A DNA stretch of 64,000 nt from Talinum fruticosum (lineage: Eukaryota > Streptophyta > Magnoliopsida > Caryophyllales > Talinaceae). The notes beneath the pieces are model-generated. The model was not told the origin of the DNA, ran no database searches, and worked only from the letters and a program-made list of their open reading frames with translations. The first letter of the stretch is position 1; every line of letters begins with the position of its first letter. Below, one piece after another: positions 31,640 to 42,089 of this stretch. The stretch lies in contig JAITYX010000025.1 of the NCBI GenBank assembly GCA_021018815.1, forward strand, positions 3,630,501-3,694,500. The letters run 5' to 3'. A program made the position numbers and the translations under genes.

Positions 31640-32725
31640 CTTGTTGAAGATACGGTAAGCTTTGCTATGAGAAGAGTAACCTAGAAAAATTCCTTCGTCG
31701 ACCGAGCATCAAACTTGGTCGGATGATCCTTACCATTGTTGTGGACAAAGCACTTACATCCGAAAGGTCTGAAATAGAAAATGTTTGGCTTCCTTCCTTT
31801 GTAGAGTTCATAAGGTGTTTTCTTCGAAATGGGTCGATGAGGCATCGATTGAGAGTGTAGTTGGCTGTGTTTACTGCCTCCGCCCGAGAAATAGTAAGGC
31901 AAGTTGTGTTCAATCATCATCGTCCTTGCTATTTCTTCAAGGGTTCTGTTCTTTCTCTCAACTACTCCATTACGTTGAGGAGTTACAGGTCTTGAGAAGT
32001 TGTGAGAAATTCCATTCTTGTCACAAAACTACGAGAATTCGAGTAATCGAACTCCCTTCCATGGTCGATTCGAATCTTTTGAATCTAAGTGCAGGACTCC
32101 ACTTGAATCTTTCTACGAGCTTACTTGAATTCCTTGAAGGCTTCATTCTTATGCTTGAGAAAACACACCCGGGTAAATCTTGAAAAATCATCAATGATAA
32201 CAAGTATGTAAGATTTACCTCCGAGACTCTTTACGGGAATTTCGCCACATAGATCCATATGCGGTAATTCAAGCACGTTGGATGTGGAAACTGTCTTCAG
32301 AGATTTGAATGAAGATCTGACTTGTTTCCCTACGGTGCATGCTTCACATACTTTATCCTTCTCAAACGTACGGTTAGGTAATCCTCTAACTAGATGATGA
32401 GATGCAAGCTTTTTGATAGTATGCATGCTAATATGACTTAATCTACGATGCCAAGTCCAAGAATCATCTTGAAGAGATGCTTTCAAGCAGGATAAATTCT
32501 GACTTGGGTCGAGAAGAGGGATGATGTAGGTATTACCGATCTCTTACCTGAAAGTTTTATCTCTTTGGTGATCTCATCCGTGATGTAGCACTTGGATTGA
32601 GTGAATTTTACCTCTTGTCCTTTGTCACAAAGCTGGGAGATGCTAAGTAAGTTGTACTTTAGTCCTTTGACAAGGTAGACTGGGCTCACCAGATTGTTTC
32701 CATTACCAATCTTCCCAATGCCCAC
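31640..32725 (-). pseudogene. Copia A integrase
   Basis: Minus strand. D-S-W-T-W-H-R-R-L-S-H (about 32465-32435) and C-E-A-C-T-V-G-K-Q-V-R form the HHCC region. L-P-H-M-D-L-C-G, V-I-I-D-D-F-S-R-F-T and H-G-R-E-F-D-type sequence (about 32060) carry the two aspartates. The glutamate region and M-M-I-E-H-N-L-P-Y-Y-F follow at about 31950-31880, then T-P-Y-E-L-Y-K-G and F-G-C-K-C-F-V-H-N-N-G (about 31760). Upstream, G-I-G-K-I-G-N-G-N-N-L-V-S-P-V-Y-L-V-K-G-L links to the protease. Confidence 0.85.
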
Positions 32726-34707
32726 TATCTTGCCCTTGCTTTGTCATCACCAAAGGTCACCTTTCCTCCTTTATATGACTCCAGCTCGGAAAAGAGTCCT
32801 TGGTCACTGTTATATGTCGTGAACATCCACTTGTCCAGGTACCAATGTCCTTTTGATCTTTTACGAGTGACACTGCAAAGCAGAGATAATCTAACCCTTC
32901 TCACTTCCTCTAACGAACCCAGTAACATTTCTTACTTGTGGTCCTTTTACGAGGAAGAAGGTGCTTTGGAATCCAGATTTGAATGACTTTGGGTTTAGTC
33001 GATTCTGAGTCTTCTTCTCGAGAAGCGAGTCCGTGTCTCTTTCCTTTTAAAAACCTTTCCTTTTGAAACAGGAGAAAATGGTTTCCTTTTGTAGATAGGT
33101 CCGGGTTTAGTCCTCCTTTCATTTTTGTGAATGGGACCATGCTCGGCCTTTTTGAACTTAACGGTTACGGAATCCTTTTTGAACAATTACGAGTAAGAAT
33201 TAGATTCTTCCTCCTTGTTGAACCCAAGACCTTCTTTTCTAAAAGAGACACATTGTGAACCTAAGAGCATATCAAGGTTCTTCTGTCCTTGAGTAAATTT
33301 TAAAACCGAGATCTTGAGACTCGGTGAGCTTCGTTTCGAGTTGCTCATTTTCTTTTCGAGTAACTCGGACTCGGTCTCATTAGTTTGAGCACTTGTCTTG
33401 AGTTCTCCGAGTGTGAGTCTCGGTTTTCCAATTCATTTTTAAAGAAGTGCTCTCGAAGTGATTGACTCAAGTTGTTCCTTGAAATGAGAAGAATCGAGAT
33501 TGGACTTTTCTTCCAAAGTAAAGATGTATTTAGCTAAATCAACTTTGGAGAATTTGAGGAAGTAGTTTATTACCTCTTGAGGATCGGTTTCCTCATTATA
33601 CGAGTACGTATGCGAGTCGACTCTTTTCGGCTTACGAGTCGGTGATTGCCATTAGACACTTTGAGTCATCTGAATCCTCGTCGTCTTCGAGATGATTCCT
33701 CATCGCTCCATGTTGCCATCATGGCCTTTTTCTTCTTCTGTTCCGTCTTCGTTTTGGACGAGTCCTTGACTATGTGGTCTTTCTTTGCCACATTCAAAAC
33801 ATCCGGAATTCTTAGACAGAGATAACTTTGAAGAAGAAGAAAACTTACCTTTTCTATCTCTTTTGTCTTTCTTGTAGAATTCTTCTTTTGGTCTTTTGTC
33901 CCATCTTTTGTGCTTCATCATTTTCTTGAAGCCTCTTGCAATGAGTGCCATGGGATCATCCTCCGATTCGGAGGAGCTCGGAATTGCTTCTTTGGATTAC
34001 GAGGCTTTAAGCGCAATGTTCCTTTTGGAAGTACCCTCGGCATCTTCTTCTTCCAGGTGTATCTCATGAGTCGAAGCTTTCCGATGAGCTCGTCCGGTTT
34101 CAAGAGTGAGAGGTTACGAGCCTCTTCTATGACGAGTCACCTTAGGACCCCATCGTCTCTTGGGTAGGCTTACGAGAATTTTTCGACACATTTCTTCATG
34201 GGAGATCTTCTTTCCCGAGAGATTTGAGATTGTTGGTGATCTCGGTGAAGCGTATGAACATCCGAGTAATGTTCTCTTCGGCTCCATTTTGAAAAGCTCA
34301 TATTTGTGAAGATACTTGGCTAATCTTTGCTTGTCTCACTGACTTGTACCTTCGTAGGTGTTGACCGAGTGTCCCACACCTCTTTAGCGAGTCACGAGCG
34401 AGAGACTCGATTATATTCTTCGAGCTTATGGCGCACATGAGGATGTTCATGGCTTTGAAGTTCTTTACGAACTTCTCTGCCTCGCTGGCGTGAACTCGGC
34501 CTTTGTCTTTGGAAGGATTCTGAATTCATCTGTCTTTGTTGGAATGTAGTTTCCTTGTTGTATGATTTCCCATACTTCTTCATCGTGATCCATAAGGAAA
34601 CATTCCATGAGCTTCTTCCAGTGACCGAAATTTGAACCTTTGAATTTTGGTGGCCTGTTGGAAGATCTACCTTCGTCGAACTCTCCAGGTGTTACGAGCC
34701 ATCTGAT
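32726..34707 (-). pseudogene. Copia A gag and protease
   Basis: Minus strand. Gag starts near 34707 by alignment with the copia C gag at 61558; the start codon region is damaged. The zinc knuckle near 33800-33770 reads C-F-E-C-G-K then shifts frame. The protease site near 32855 reads W-Y-L-D-K-W-M, produced by one extra A in the D-S-G codons, so the active site is lost. A 3' gag part rich in Lys/Arg lies at 33190-32920. Confidence 0.8.
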
Positions 34708-34749
34708 CTTTAAACCTTTGGACTGTTAGATCCTTTACGAAAGGCTAGG

Positions 34750-34760
34750 CTCGATACCAA
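34750..34760 (-). other. Copia A primer-binding site
   Basis: Minus-strand TTGGTATCGAGCC, two bases inside the LTR end CTTCA. It resembles TGGTATCAGAGC, complementary to initiator Met tRNA, with one base missing. Copia C has TGGTATAAGAGC and copia B TGGTATGAGAGC. Confidence 0.82.
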
Positions 34761-34761
34761 T

Positions 34762-36291
34762 TGAAGGTTTGCTCAAGGAGAGTCCGAGTCACCCTAGAGG
34801 GGGTGAATAGGGTGATAGAAAATTCTTTACGAAAATACACACTTTTGCGCGAAAAGAGGCAAAGACGAGAATCCGAGTCTAATAACGAGTCGAAAAGATT
34901 GGACACAAAAAGAATGAATCGGAAGAAGCAAGAGCACTAAGGGCATGTCCGAGTCTAGAATGAACTCGAGAAAAGAACACGAGAGATTTTACGTGGAAAC
35001 CCTCCCGGGGCGAGAAAACCACGGCCCGTGTCAATCCGGACACGAATTCAAATCCACTATTTTGAGTCCACAAAATAATGTGAACTTGACGAGAACCCGA
35101 GTTGCTCCCTTAGACAACTCTATACAGATTTTCCTAGACTCGAAGTTACCTTATCCGATCTAGTACTTCCTAGCTGAGATAACCCTTACAGCTAGGGACA
35201 ACTAAGCTGAGTTAACCTTTACGGCTTAGTCAAGGGACCTTACAAAGAATGTAAGAAGTGTTTGTAACGAAGTACAAGACCTTACAACTCAGAAAGTAAT
35301 GAATTACGAGTGGGAGTTGTAAGTTGAAGATTGAGAGTAAATACAATAACTTTGATCAAGTAAGTGTATAGACAATATGTTCGGCAACCTTCAAGTCTTG
35401 TGAAGTGGCTTCTTCTTATAGATAAGACCAGGCGAGTAGCCGTTATTTTCATCTGCTGACCGAGAGTCCTCTGTGACCGTTGAGAAAGGCTTTACGAGTC
35501 ACTCGGAAAGTATCCGTTGAAATATGAACGTTGGACAACGGTTTAACTCTCTTGGAAGTCCCAAAACCATCGGTTGTGTCTTGAAAAATGAGGTGAAAAC
35601 TACTTGTTAGGCTTGGCGTTCCAGTTTTCGGATATGGAAGCGAGCGACTTCGACACAATCTTACGAGACTAAAGCGGGGAAGGTGAAAAGCCATATCTCG
35701 CTGGTGATTTGACGTTACGAAGCCGGCTACTTTTGTAGTTTGAAAAGATATCCTCGATTGAATAACCTACAAAAGTAAAACACCTTTGGTTCTCAAAGTA
35801 TAAAATACTTTGGTCCAAGGTTAGACACGAGATAACAAAATAATTTTGAAAAATTAGGCAATTGATTATCCGAGTCGAAAAGAAATGGAATATTCGAGTC
35901 TAATATCCATGTTACTCGGAATTCCATATGACTTAGTCTTAAGTAAAGAAACACGTTCTATAGCAAATATCGAGTGAGAAAGAACTTGATATAGACTAAG
36001 CATGAAATGAACTATGAATGCCGACTATGCAAGCAATAGAGTAAATAACCACAAGTCGGATTACGAGTGAGAATGGACTCGGAATAAAGAACAACTTTTA
36101 CGAGTCGCTAACTAAAAAGCGATTAAAGAGATATGTGAAGGCCGAATCGCATAGAAAGGATACTATTTAATTCAAGTAAGTTTCTAAGACACAGAGAATG
36201 CCTTGGAATCAAAACTCTATATGAATGACATCGTTATACCGATTCCTTTTGCATGACTCGGAAAGATATAGAGCGATGTCTCGAGTCTTCG
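34762..36291 (-). repeat. Copia A 5' LTR
   Basis: Nearly identical to 25522-27051. Terminal TGAAG/CTTCA, with the last base G instead of A at 36291. The LTR promoter region has TATAAGAAGAAGCC where the family consensus is TATAAATAGAAGCC, so the TATA box is weakened in both copia A LTRs. Confidence 0.95.
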
Positions 36292-36734
36292 ATTTTCAGT
36301 TTGAAAACAGACAGCCACGACACGATGTCCGAGTCCTGTCCGAGAATTGGCTAAAAGCTGTCTCGCTGGTGTTTAATAGTTAGAAGCCGGTTGCTTTTGA
36401 AATTCAAAAAGATAGATTAGCTTTGTTTGAATAACGTACAAAAAAACCACATTGGTTCTCAAAGTATACAATACTTTGGTCCAAGGTTAGGCAAAGATAT
36501 TAACTAAATATGAGTAATTAAGAGCGTAATTATCTTGGGCCTAGAGAAGTGGAATATTACGAGTCTAATGTCAAATAGGTTCAAACTCAGCTCAGAATAA
36601 CTCCTAGAAAGATCAAGTAGAAGAATAATCAAATAGAGAAAGTGAACTTGATCTATCAAATAATCGTTTAAGGAATAAACCGACTTATACAAACTCGGTA
36701 GGGAATGACTTGATTCCGAGAAAGTGAACTTGGG
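36292..36734 (-). repeat. Older copia LTR, second half, truncated
   Basis: Continues 24729-25521 after copia A, with TCAAAGTATACAATACTTTG near 36461. It ends before the family LTR start (no GAGTCTTCA) and joins ORF3 of copia D at about 36735. ORF3 has lost roughly 0.5 kb at the same junction, so one deletion removed both. Confidence 0.8.
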
Positions 36735-37560
36735 CCATCCACTTCTCAACCACCTTCTTCGACCTCCGAGGCTATGTTTACCGTTTTGGTAGACAAACTC
36801 TCTTATGTGTTTGAAGACTTTCGGAGCACTCTCCGCTCTCCCAAAACTATCCTTCGAGCTCGATGATCAACCGGAAGACGAGGCCGATCTCGAATCCGAG
36901 AAAATCGGGATATGTTGATCGAGCTGAAGGGCATCATCGGTGAGCAGCGCGAGCAACTCCAACTCCTCCATCAACGCCGATCTAAGGCTGCGAGGACCCA
37001 GAAAGTTCGAGACACTTCGAGGAGTCCTCCGGCCCAGTCAAGTCTCCTTTGGCTGAGGTTGAAGAAGGAGAAGCTACAGGCGAGGCGGCACGGCTGAGGA
37101 GGAGAAGGAAGAAGAGAAGGAAGAGGAGAAGGAAGAAGAGAAGGAAGAAGAGGAGAAAAAGGAAGAGGAGGCCACTCAACTCGAGGGACAAGGTGCTGCG
37201 GTCCTTGAACTAGAGCCGATCGGCTCGGATAATGATCCGAGTGGATCGGAAGATGCTTTGAGGACATGGGTCGAGTCCACGGTCATCAAGTCAAAAGCAC
37301 CTTCCTCTGCCGTATTCTAGGAGGATGAGCCCGAGGATGATATGGCCCCGGGTCGGCCGACCAGAACAAAGCCACGGCCTAACATCCTCGTGTCTGCGGC
37401 CTCCACGATCAACAACTTCGTCCTAATCTTACCAGCACCGGCCCACTGCTCGTCCCTCCACATCCCGACAAGCAAGCCCTTCCCTCTTAGTCTATTCTTC
37501 TTTTTTATTTTTTGTCCAACATCAAGTGTACCTTTTTGTTACCTTTCTTCCCCATTTTTA
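36735..37560 (+). pseudogene. Copia D ORF3, second part
   Basis: Plus strand. S-T-S-Q-P-P-S-S-T-S-E-A-M-F-T-V-L-V-D-K-L-S-Y-V-F-E-D-F (from about 36738) aligns with the copia A part containing V-F-M-D-K-I-T. Then E-L-K-G-I-I-G-E-Q-R-E-Q-L-Q-L-L-H-Q-R-R-S-K-A-A-R-T aligns with E-M-R-E-L-V-K-E-R-R.. and looks helical. A Glu/Lys run encoded by GAAGAAGAG repeats lies at 37097-37165, then D-N-D-P-S-G-S-E-D. Reading frames are interrupted. The opposite-strand leucine-rich frame over the Glu/Lys run is a shadow. Confidence 0.62.
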
Positions 37561-37929
37561 TGAAATACAAGGGGAGAAATATAGAAATTTGATGTTGTTG
37601 TGTTTAGGAGGAGCTCACCCTCTTTTATGAGCAAATGAATGAATTTTCTTTTACGAATGCAGACTTATTTCGAGTTACTTGCTTTCGAGTTAGATATCTC
37701 ATAATATTTTTTTGCTCTAATATAATTTGTTCATTTCTTTGTTTTAATATGTTATCCGCATAACTACGATGAGTAATGCTAGTATCTACAATGCTTCTTA
37801 AGTATAGAATATTTCTCAATCATTACTCTTCGCTCCGATATATTCTCGCTAAGTGAGAATGAAAACTCATGTTTTGCACTAACAAGTTTCTATCTCGAGT
37901 ATGGAATTCCTTTTATAAAAAGGGGAGAT
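37561..37929 (+). other. Copia D 3' untranslated region and purine tracts
   Basis: Contains an upstream tract ACAAGGGGAGAAATATAG at about 37567 and the LTR-proximal AAAAAGGGGAGAT at 37917-37929. The rest is AT-rich and non-coding. Confidence 0.65.
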
Positions 37930-39413
37930 TGAAGACTCAAATTCTAACTCTAAGTCATTCCGAGTACCACATGAAGATTCAGGTATAAATCTCATCTCTT
38001 CTAAGTTTTGATTTCAAGTCATTACGAGTGTTATAGAAACTCTTGTATAGGTTTTCATTCATTTCGATCGACTCAAAAATCACATTATTGAATATCTTCT
38101 TCATTGATGTTTCTAACTCACTCGAGACATCACTAAGAACTATCGTATGTTCAAATATATTATCTAATACTTTTATTACGAGTACTGACAACATATTTCA
38201 ACGCAAAGTGAATTACGAGTGTTAATTCCTTGTTCTAAGTCGGTTTATTTATGTAAGAATTATTTGTCCGAGATCAAGTTGTTATACTCGATATACTATT
38301 CTTTTAACTTGATCATCCTTAGGATTGACTCCGATGGAATTTGAGTATATTGAATATTAGACTAAAAAATTCCACTTTTCTAGGCCTAAGATAATTATGT
38401 ACTTAATTATCTTAATTTAATTATTATCTGTACCTAATTTTGGACCAAAGTATTTTATACTTTGAGTACCAAAGTGGTTTATTTTGTAGGTTATTCAAAC
38501 AAGGTCATCTCACTTTTTGAAATACAAAAGTAGCCGGCTTCTAGTTGTCGATAACCAGCGAGACAAGCTTTATACGCTTCGAACAAGGCTCGGACACCGT
38601 GTTAGGGTTGTCTGTTTCCAAAATTGGAAAAATCCAACACTAGGCTCAATGGTGGTTTCCACTTTGCTTTCAAACATCATCGGTTGGTTGGAGAAGCTTT
38701 TGGAGCCAAGAGCCGTTGCACAGACGTTCACATCCCAACGGATCTTTTACGAGGACTCGGAAGAGCCGTTACAACGACCGATAAAGTCTTATGTTCGAGC
38801 CAAGACACAACGGTCATTCTACTTGGTCATCTATAAATAGAAGCCACTTCACAAGACTTGGAGATTGTTGAAATTATTGAAAAACACATTACTTGAGCAA
38901 AAGTCATTGTTTTCATATTCAATCTTCTACTTACAACTCTCAACTTGTAATTAATACTTTACGAGTTGTAAAGTCTTGTAATCGGTTACATACTTCTCTT
39001 ACTTTCTGAGTAAGGTCCCTTGACTGATCTGTAAGGGTTAACTCAGCTCGGTTGTCCCTAACTATAAAGGTTATCTCAATTAGGAAACACTAGATCGGAT
39101 AAGGGAACTTCGACTCTAGGAAAACATTGTAAGGAATTGTCTAAGGGAGCAATTTTGGTAGAGTCAATCCTTTGTATTTTGAGGATTCAAAATAGTGGAT
39201 TTGACTTGGTGCTTAGATTAGCACTGTCCAGTGGTTTTCCGCCCCAGGAGGGTTTCCTCGTATTTCGAGTGTTTACATTTTTGAGTCCAATCTAGACTCG
39301 GACTCGGTTGTTTATCTTTTTAAGCAAAAAGTATATAAGTTTGTTTAAATTTCCTCATCACCCTATTCACCCCTCTTCTAGGGTGACTTAAACTCTCCAG
39401 GAGCAAACCTTCA
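37930..39413 (+). repeat. Copia D 3' LTR
   Basis: TGAAGACTCAAATTC...GAGCAAACCTTCA, 1484 bp, plus sense, right after the purine tract. It contains the palindromic CAAAGTATTTTATACTTTG at about 38448 and TATAAATAGAAGCC at about 38832. The right flank (39414) is Tat copy 2 gag. The matching left flank is deleted, so no target duplication can be read. Confidence 0.93.
38832..38839 (+). promoter_or_regulatory. TATA box in copia D LTR
   Basis: TATAAATA followed by GAAGCCACTTCACAAG, a block conserved in the family LTRs at the expected transcription start. Confidence 0.7.
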
Positions 39414-39761
39414 CAAGGGTCACTACTTTGATCGCACGAGATTCACTTCAATCACTAAAGGAAACTACCTCCTAAATTCACTATGCCGGATATCAAGTTT
39501 CAAGGTACGAGAATCCCCATCACCACGTTCGCAACTTCATAGGAGCAACGACTCTTAAGAATGTACCTGAAGACACTTACCACATCATCTTCCCGTGGAC
39601 GTTTAATATTGATGTAATGAAATGGTACAATCTTTGTTGACCCATGCAAGGTCACTAATTGGACTGATACGTGTAAGGAATTCCTACACCAATATTCCCA
39701 TAACACCGATCTATCTGTCACCCTTAGAGAGTTGGAGTTGATCAAACAAGGCGACAAAGAG
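39414..39761 (+). pseudogene. Tat copy 2 gag, left part
   Basis: Gives E-N-P-H-H-H-V-R-N-F-I-G-A-T-T-L-K-N-V-P-E-D-T-Y-H-I-I-F-P-W-T-F (about 39515-39610), a Ty3/gypsy capsid pattern, then in a shifted frame a segment like C-K-E-F-L..F..N-T-D-L-S-V-T-L-R. It is cut by copia B at 39761 and resumes at 50040 with F-T-D-F-L-T-R-W-R-A-K-A-A-type sequence. The start of gag is absent because copia D abuts it. Confidence 0.75.
39757..39761. repeat. Target-site duplication of copia B, left (AAGAG)
   Basis: Perfect match with 50035-50039. Joining the flanks restores Tat gag. Confidence 0.92.
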
Positions 39762-40312
39762 TGAATGTTTGCTCTTGGAGAGGCTAAGTCACCCTAGAGG
39801 GGGATGAATAGGGTGATGAAAGAATTTTACGGATAAACACGAGTTTTTATAAAGTAAAGACTTAGAAAACTATTCGAGTCTAGATTGGACTTAGAAAGAT
39901 GCAAGACACGAAGTTACGTAGAAACCTTCTTGGGGCGGAAAACCACTGGCAGTGCTAATCCAAGCACTAAGTCAAATCCACTGTTTTAAATCCACAAAAT
40001 ACAAGGACTCTTTACATAATTGCTCCCTTAGACAATTCGGTTATAAGTTTATCCGAGACCAAAAATTCCTTTATCTCATCTAGTACTTCCTAACTGAGAT
40101 AACCTTTATAGTTGGGGATAACTCAAATGAGTTAACCCTTTTGGCTCGATCAAGGGACTTTACGAGAGAATTGAAAGATGTAAGAGTGATTACAAGACTT
40201 TTCTCTTTACAACTCAAAAAGTAACCGCTTAAGAGGGGAGTTGTAAGCTAAAGATTGAGAGAGTATGATTCGGTTTTTGCAAGTTCGTCAATCTTCAACT
40301 CTTGTGAGAATG

Positions 40313-40322
40313 CTTCTATTTA
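40313..40322. repeat. MITE target-site duplication, left (CTTCTATTTA)
   Basis: Ten bases repeated perfectly at 40586-40595. The other copia B LTR has a single CTTCTATTTA (about 49201), the empty site. Confidence 0.93.
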
Positions 40323-40585
40323 AGGTTATTGACACTTTAATACCCTATACTATCGACAAATGATATAAAAGCCCCTCAGGTATTAAAAATAATAAATTAC
40401 TACCCTGAGGTATTGTACAATATTGTTTACTTGTTAAAAGTTTCCTTTATAGGTTATATATATATATACCATAAAAGGTAACTTTATAATATTATGCATT
40501 ACCTTAGGGTAGTAATTTATTATTTTTGATACCTGAGGGGCTTTTATTATTTGTCAAAAGTACAGGTATTAAAGTGTCAATAACC
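40323..40585. mobile_element. Foldback MITE, 263 bp, Mutator-like target duplication
   Basis: Ends GGTTATTGACACTTTAATACC and its perfect complement (21 bp, first base A extra on the left). The arms continue as near-perfect inverted repeats through AAAAGCCCCTCAGGTATTAA and TAATAAATTACTACCCTGAGGTA, so nearly the whole element folds on itself, with a small AT-rich centre (TATATATATATA). Flanked by a perfect 10 bp direct repeat, the size seen for Mutator-like insertions (9-11 bp). No coding capacity. Present in one LTR of copia B only. Confidence 0.93.
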
Positions 40586-41390
40586 CTTCTATTTATATTC
40601 GATAGAGTAGAGGGGTCGTTGCAATGTGAACGTTGTGCTTTAATCCTTGACTTGAAAATTAGTCTATCCCACCAGTGTTGACTAAAATCTACGAAGGAAA
40701 TAACTATTAGACTCAAAGTTAAAGTTCACCGGATTTGGTAACAAACAACCCTAACACGGTGTCTAAGCCTTGTCCGAGAAAAGGTGTTTTTCTATTTGCT
40801 TGGTATTTAATGGTTAGAAGTCGGTTACTTTTGCTTTTCAAAATAAGATTAAAGTACTTTAATCAACCTGCAAAAGCAAATCAAAGTTGTACTCAAAGTA
40901 TAGAAATACTTTGGTCTAAGATTATATAAGGATAATAATTAATTCGTAATAATTAAGCACTTAATTATCCTTAACCTAAAAGAATGGGATTTTCTAAGTC
41001 TAATATTCAATAGGTTCAAATTTCATCTTGAGTCAATCCTTTAAATGATCAAGTTATTAAGATTGAATAAGCAATATGCGTAAACTTAATCAAGTAAATA
41101 ATTCCATTCAATAAACTGACTTAGACTAAAGAATTAATGCGAGTAATTCATGTTTAGTTAGATCATTAAGTCGGTGCTCAAAATACGAAGTGTTTGTGAA
41201 ATTATTTACTCATACCAACTGTCCGAATTGGAGTCCGAGTGGGTGAGAAACCCGGTGAAGTGTGTTCTACTCAAGGAATGATTTTTGAGTAGGTCGGACA
41301 TTGTTAAAAACTTAACGATGAGCTCTTAAAGACTTAGAATGACTTGAAATAAAAACCATAGAAAGATAAAGAGTTATGCTTGAGTCTTCA

Positions 41391-42089
41391 ATCTACCCCT
41401 TTTTAATGAAAGACATTCCATACTTAAGATAGAAGCTAAAAGTTCAAAGAGTTAAGTTTTCATGGCATTTTGATACAAAATATATCGAGCAAAAATATGA
41501 GAGTATATCTCAAAGCATAATATCAAAGTATATGAGCAAGTATTAAAGCGAGAGATATAACATATCGAGTCAAGATAAAATATGAATGATACAACTCATA
41601 TGTGCTCGGAAATAGAGAATTTCATTCAAGCTCGGAAAGTATCTCTTTCTCTCCCCTATGCATTTATCATATAGATAAACAAAGTCAAAAAAAAAAAAGA
41701 ACACTAAGAAACTTCCCCTAAGCCAAACATTTATCTCTTTCTTTCCCCTATGCATTTCATCAAAAATAAAGAAGGGAGGGAGTAGCGAGAAAAGTACGGA
41801 GATGTTGGACAAAAAAAAATTTAAAATTAAGGAGGTGGAGTAGTGTGTGTTGAGGAAGAAGAACGAGGGCCTCTTACGCGTCCGTAGCCCTGTGTAGAAC
41901 CTGTTGGGCAAGGTGGCAAGAGTAGGGGTAAGTCGGGGACTTGAAATGCACGCCTATGAATAAGAGGTTATACATCCTCTTGTTCTTCTGCTGAGCCCTC
42001 GGCCTCTTCGACTTGAGGTCGTTGTACGAGAGGAGGGAGCCTTAGATTGGCTGCATCGCCGGCCTCTTCGAGGCGAGACTCAATATGAT
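41391..42089 (-). pseudogene. Copia B ORF3 C-terminal part and 3' untranslated region
   Basis: Minus strand. Acidic sequence V-E-E-A-E-G-S-A-E-E-Q-E-D-V (about 42020-41975) followed by Pro/Ser/Thr-rich sequence corresponds to the ORF3 tail. From about 41850 down it is T-rich and non-coding, with three purine tracts (minus-strand ATGCATAGGGGAAAGAAAGA at about 41758-41735, CTTAGGGGAAG at 41721-41711, ATGCATAGGGGAGAGAAAGA at about 41664-41645) and the LTR-proximal AAAAAGGGGTAGAT. A Phe-rich frame across it is not a real membrane protein. Confidence 0.6.

Larger units (their letters stand above)
25522..36291 (-). mobile_element. Copia A: full-length Sirevirus-like element
   Basis: 10.8 kb, two LTRs of about 1530 bp that are almost identical, PBS at the right LTR, purine tract at the left LTR: minus strand. 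Order gag, protease, integrase, RT, RNase H, spacer with TATA, ORF3. The LTRs are the closest pair in the window, so it is the youngest large insertion. Yet all frames contain shifts, many at places where a CGAG word replaces the sequence found in other copies. It lies inside an older LTR of its own family. Confidence 0.93.
15874..39413 (+). mobile_element. Copia D: Sirevirus-like Ty1/copia element in pieces, 5' end deleted
   Basis: Own sequence is at 15874-20116, 23179-24728 and 36735-39413. Order: gag (5' part missing), protease, integrase, RT, RNase H, ORF3, purine tract, 3' LTR. Integrase before RT is the copia order. The 5' LTR, PBS and gag start were lost in a deletion that joins it to a Tat LTR. 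A Tekay-type solo LTR splits RNase H, and an older copia LTR carrying copia A splits ORF3. Linking the two halves across 24729-36734 is inference from complementary ORF3 content and common strand. Confidence 0.75.
39762..41390 (-). repeat. Copia B 3' LTR, with MITE
   Basis: TGAATGTTTGCTC...TGAGTCTTCA. Without the 263 bp MITE and its 10 bp duplication the length is about 1356 bp, close to the 1377 bp of the other LTR. Confidence 0.93.

Noticed and set aside
36735..36739. CCATC at 24724-24728 and 36735-36739 as a target duplication of the older copia LTR
   Set aside because: The LTR lacks its start at the right junction and ORF3 lost about 0.5 kb there, so the junction is a deletion, not an insertion border. 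The 5 bp match is probably chance.
36971..37267. Leucine-rich minus-strand frame
   Set aside because: Shadow of the GAAGAAGAG (Glu/Lys) repeat of plus-strand ORF3.
41570..41911. Phe-rich hydrophobic frame on the minus strand as an envelope transmembrane segment
   Set aside because: It is produced by T-runs and purine tracts in the 3' untranslated region; the other copies have no such segment.
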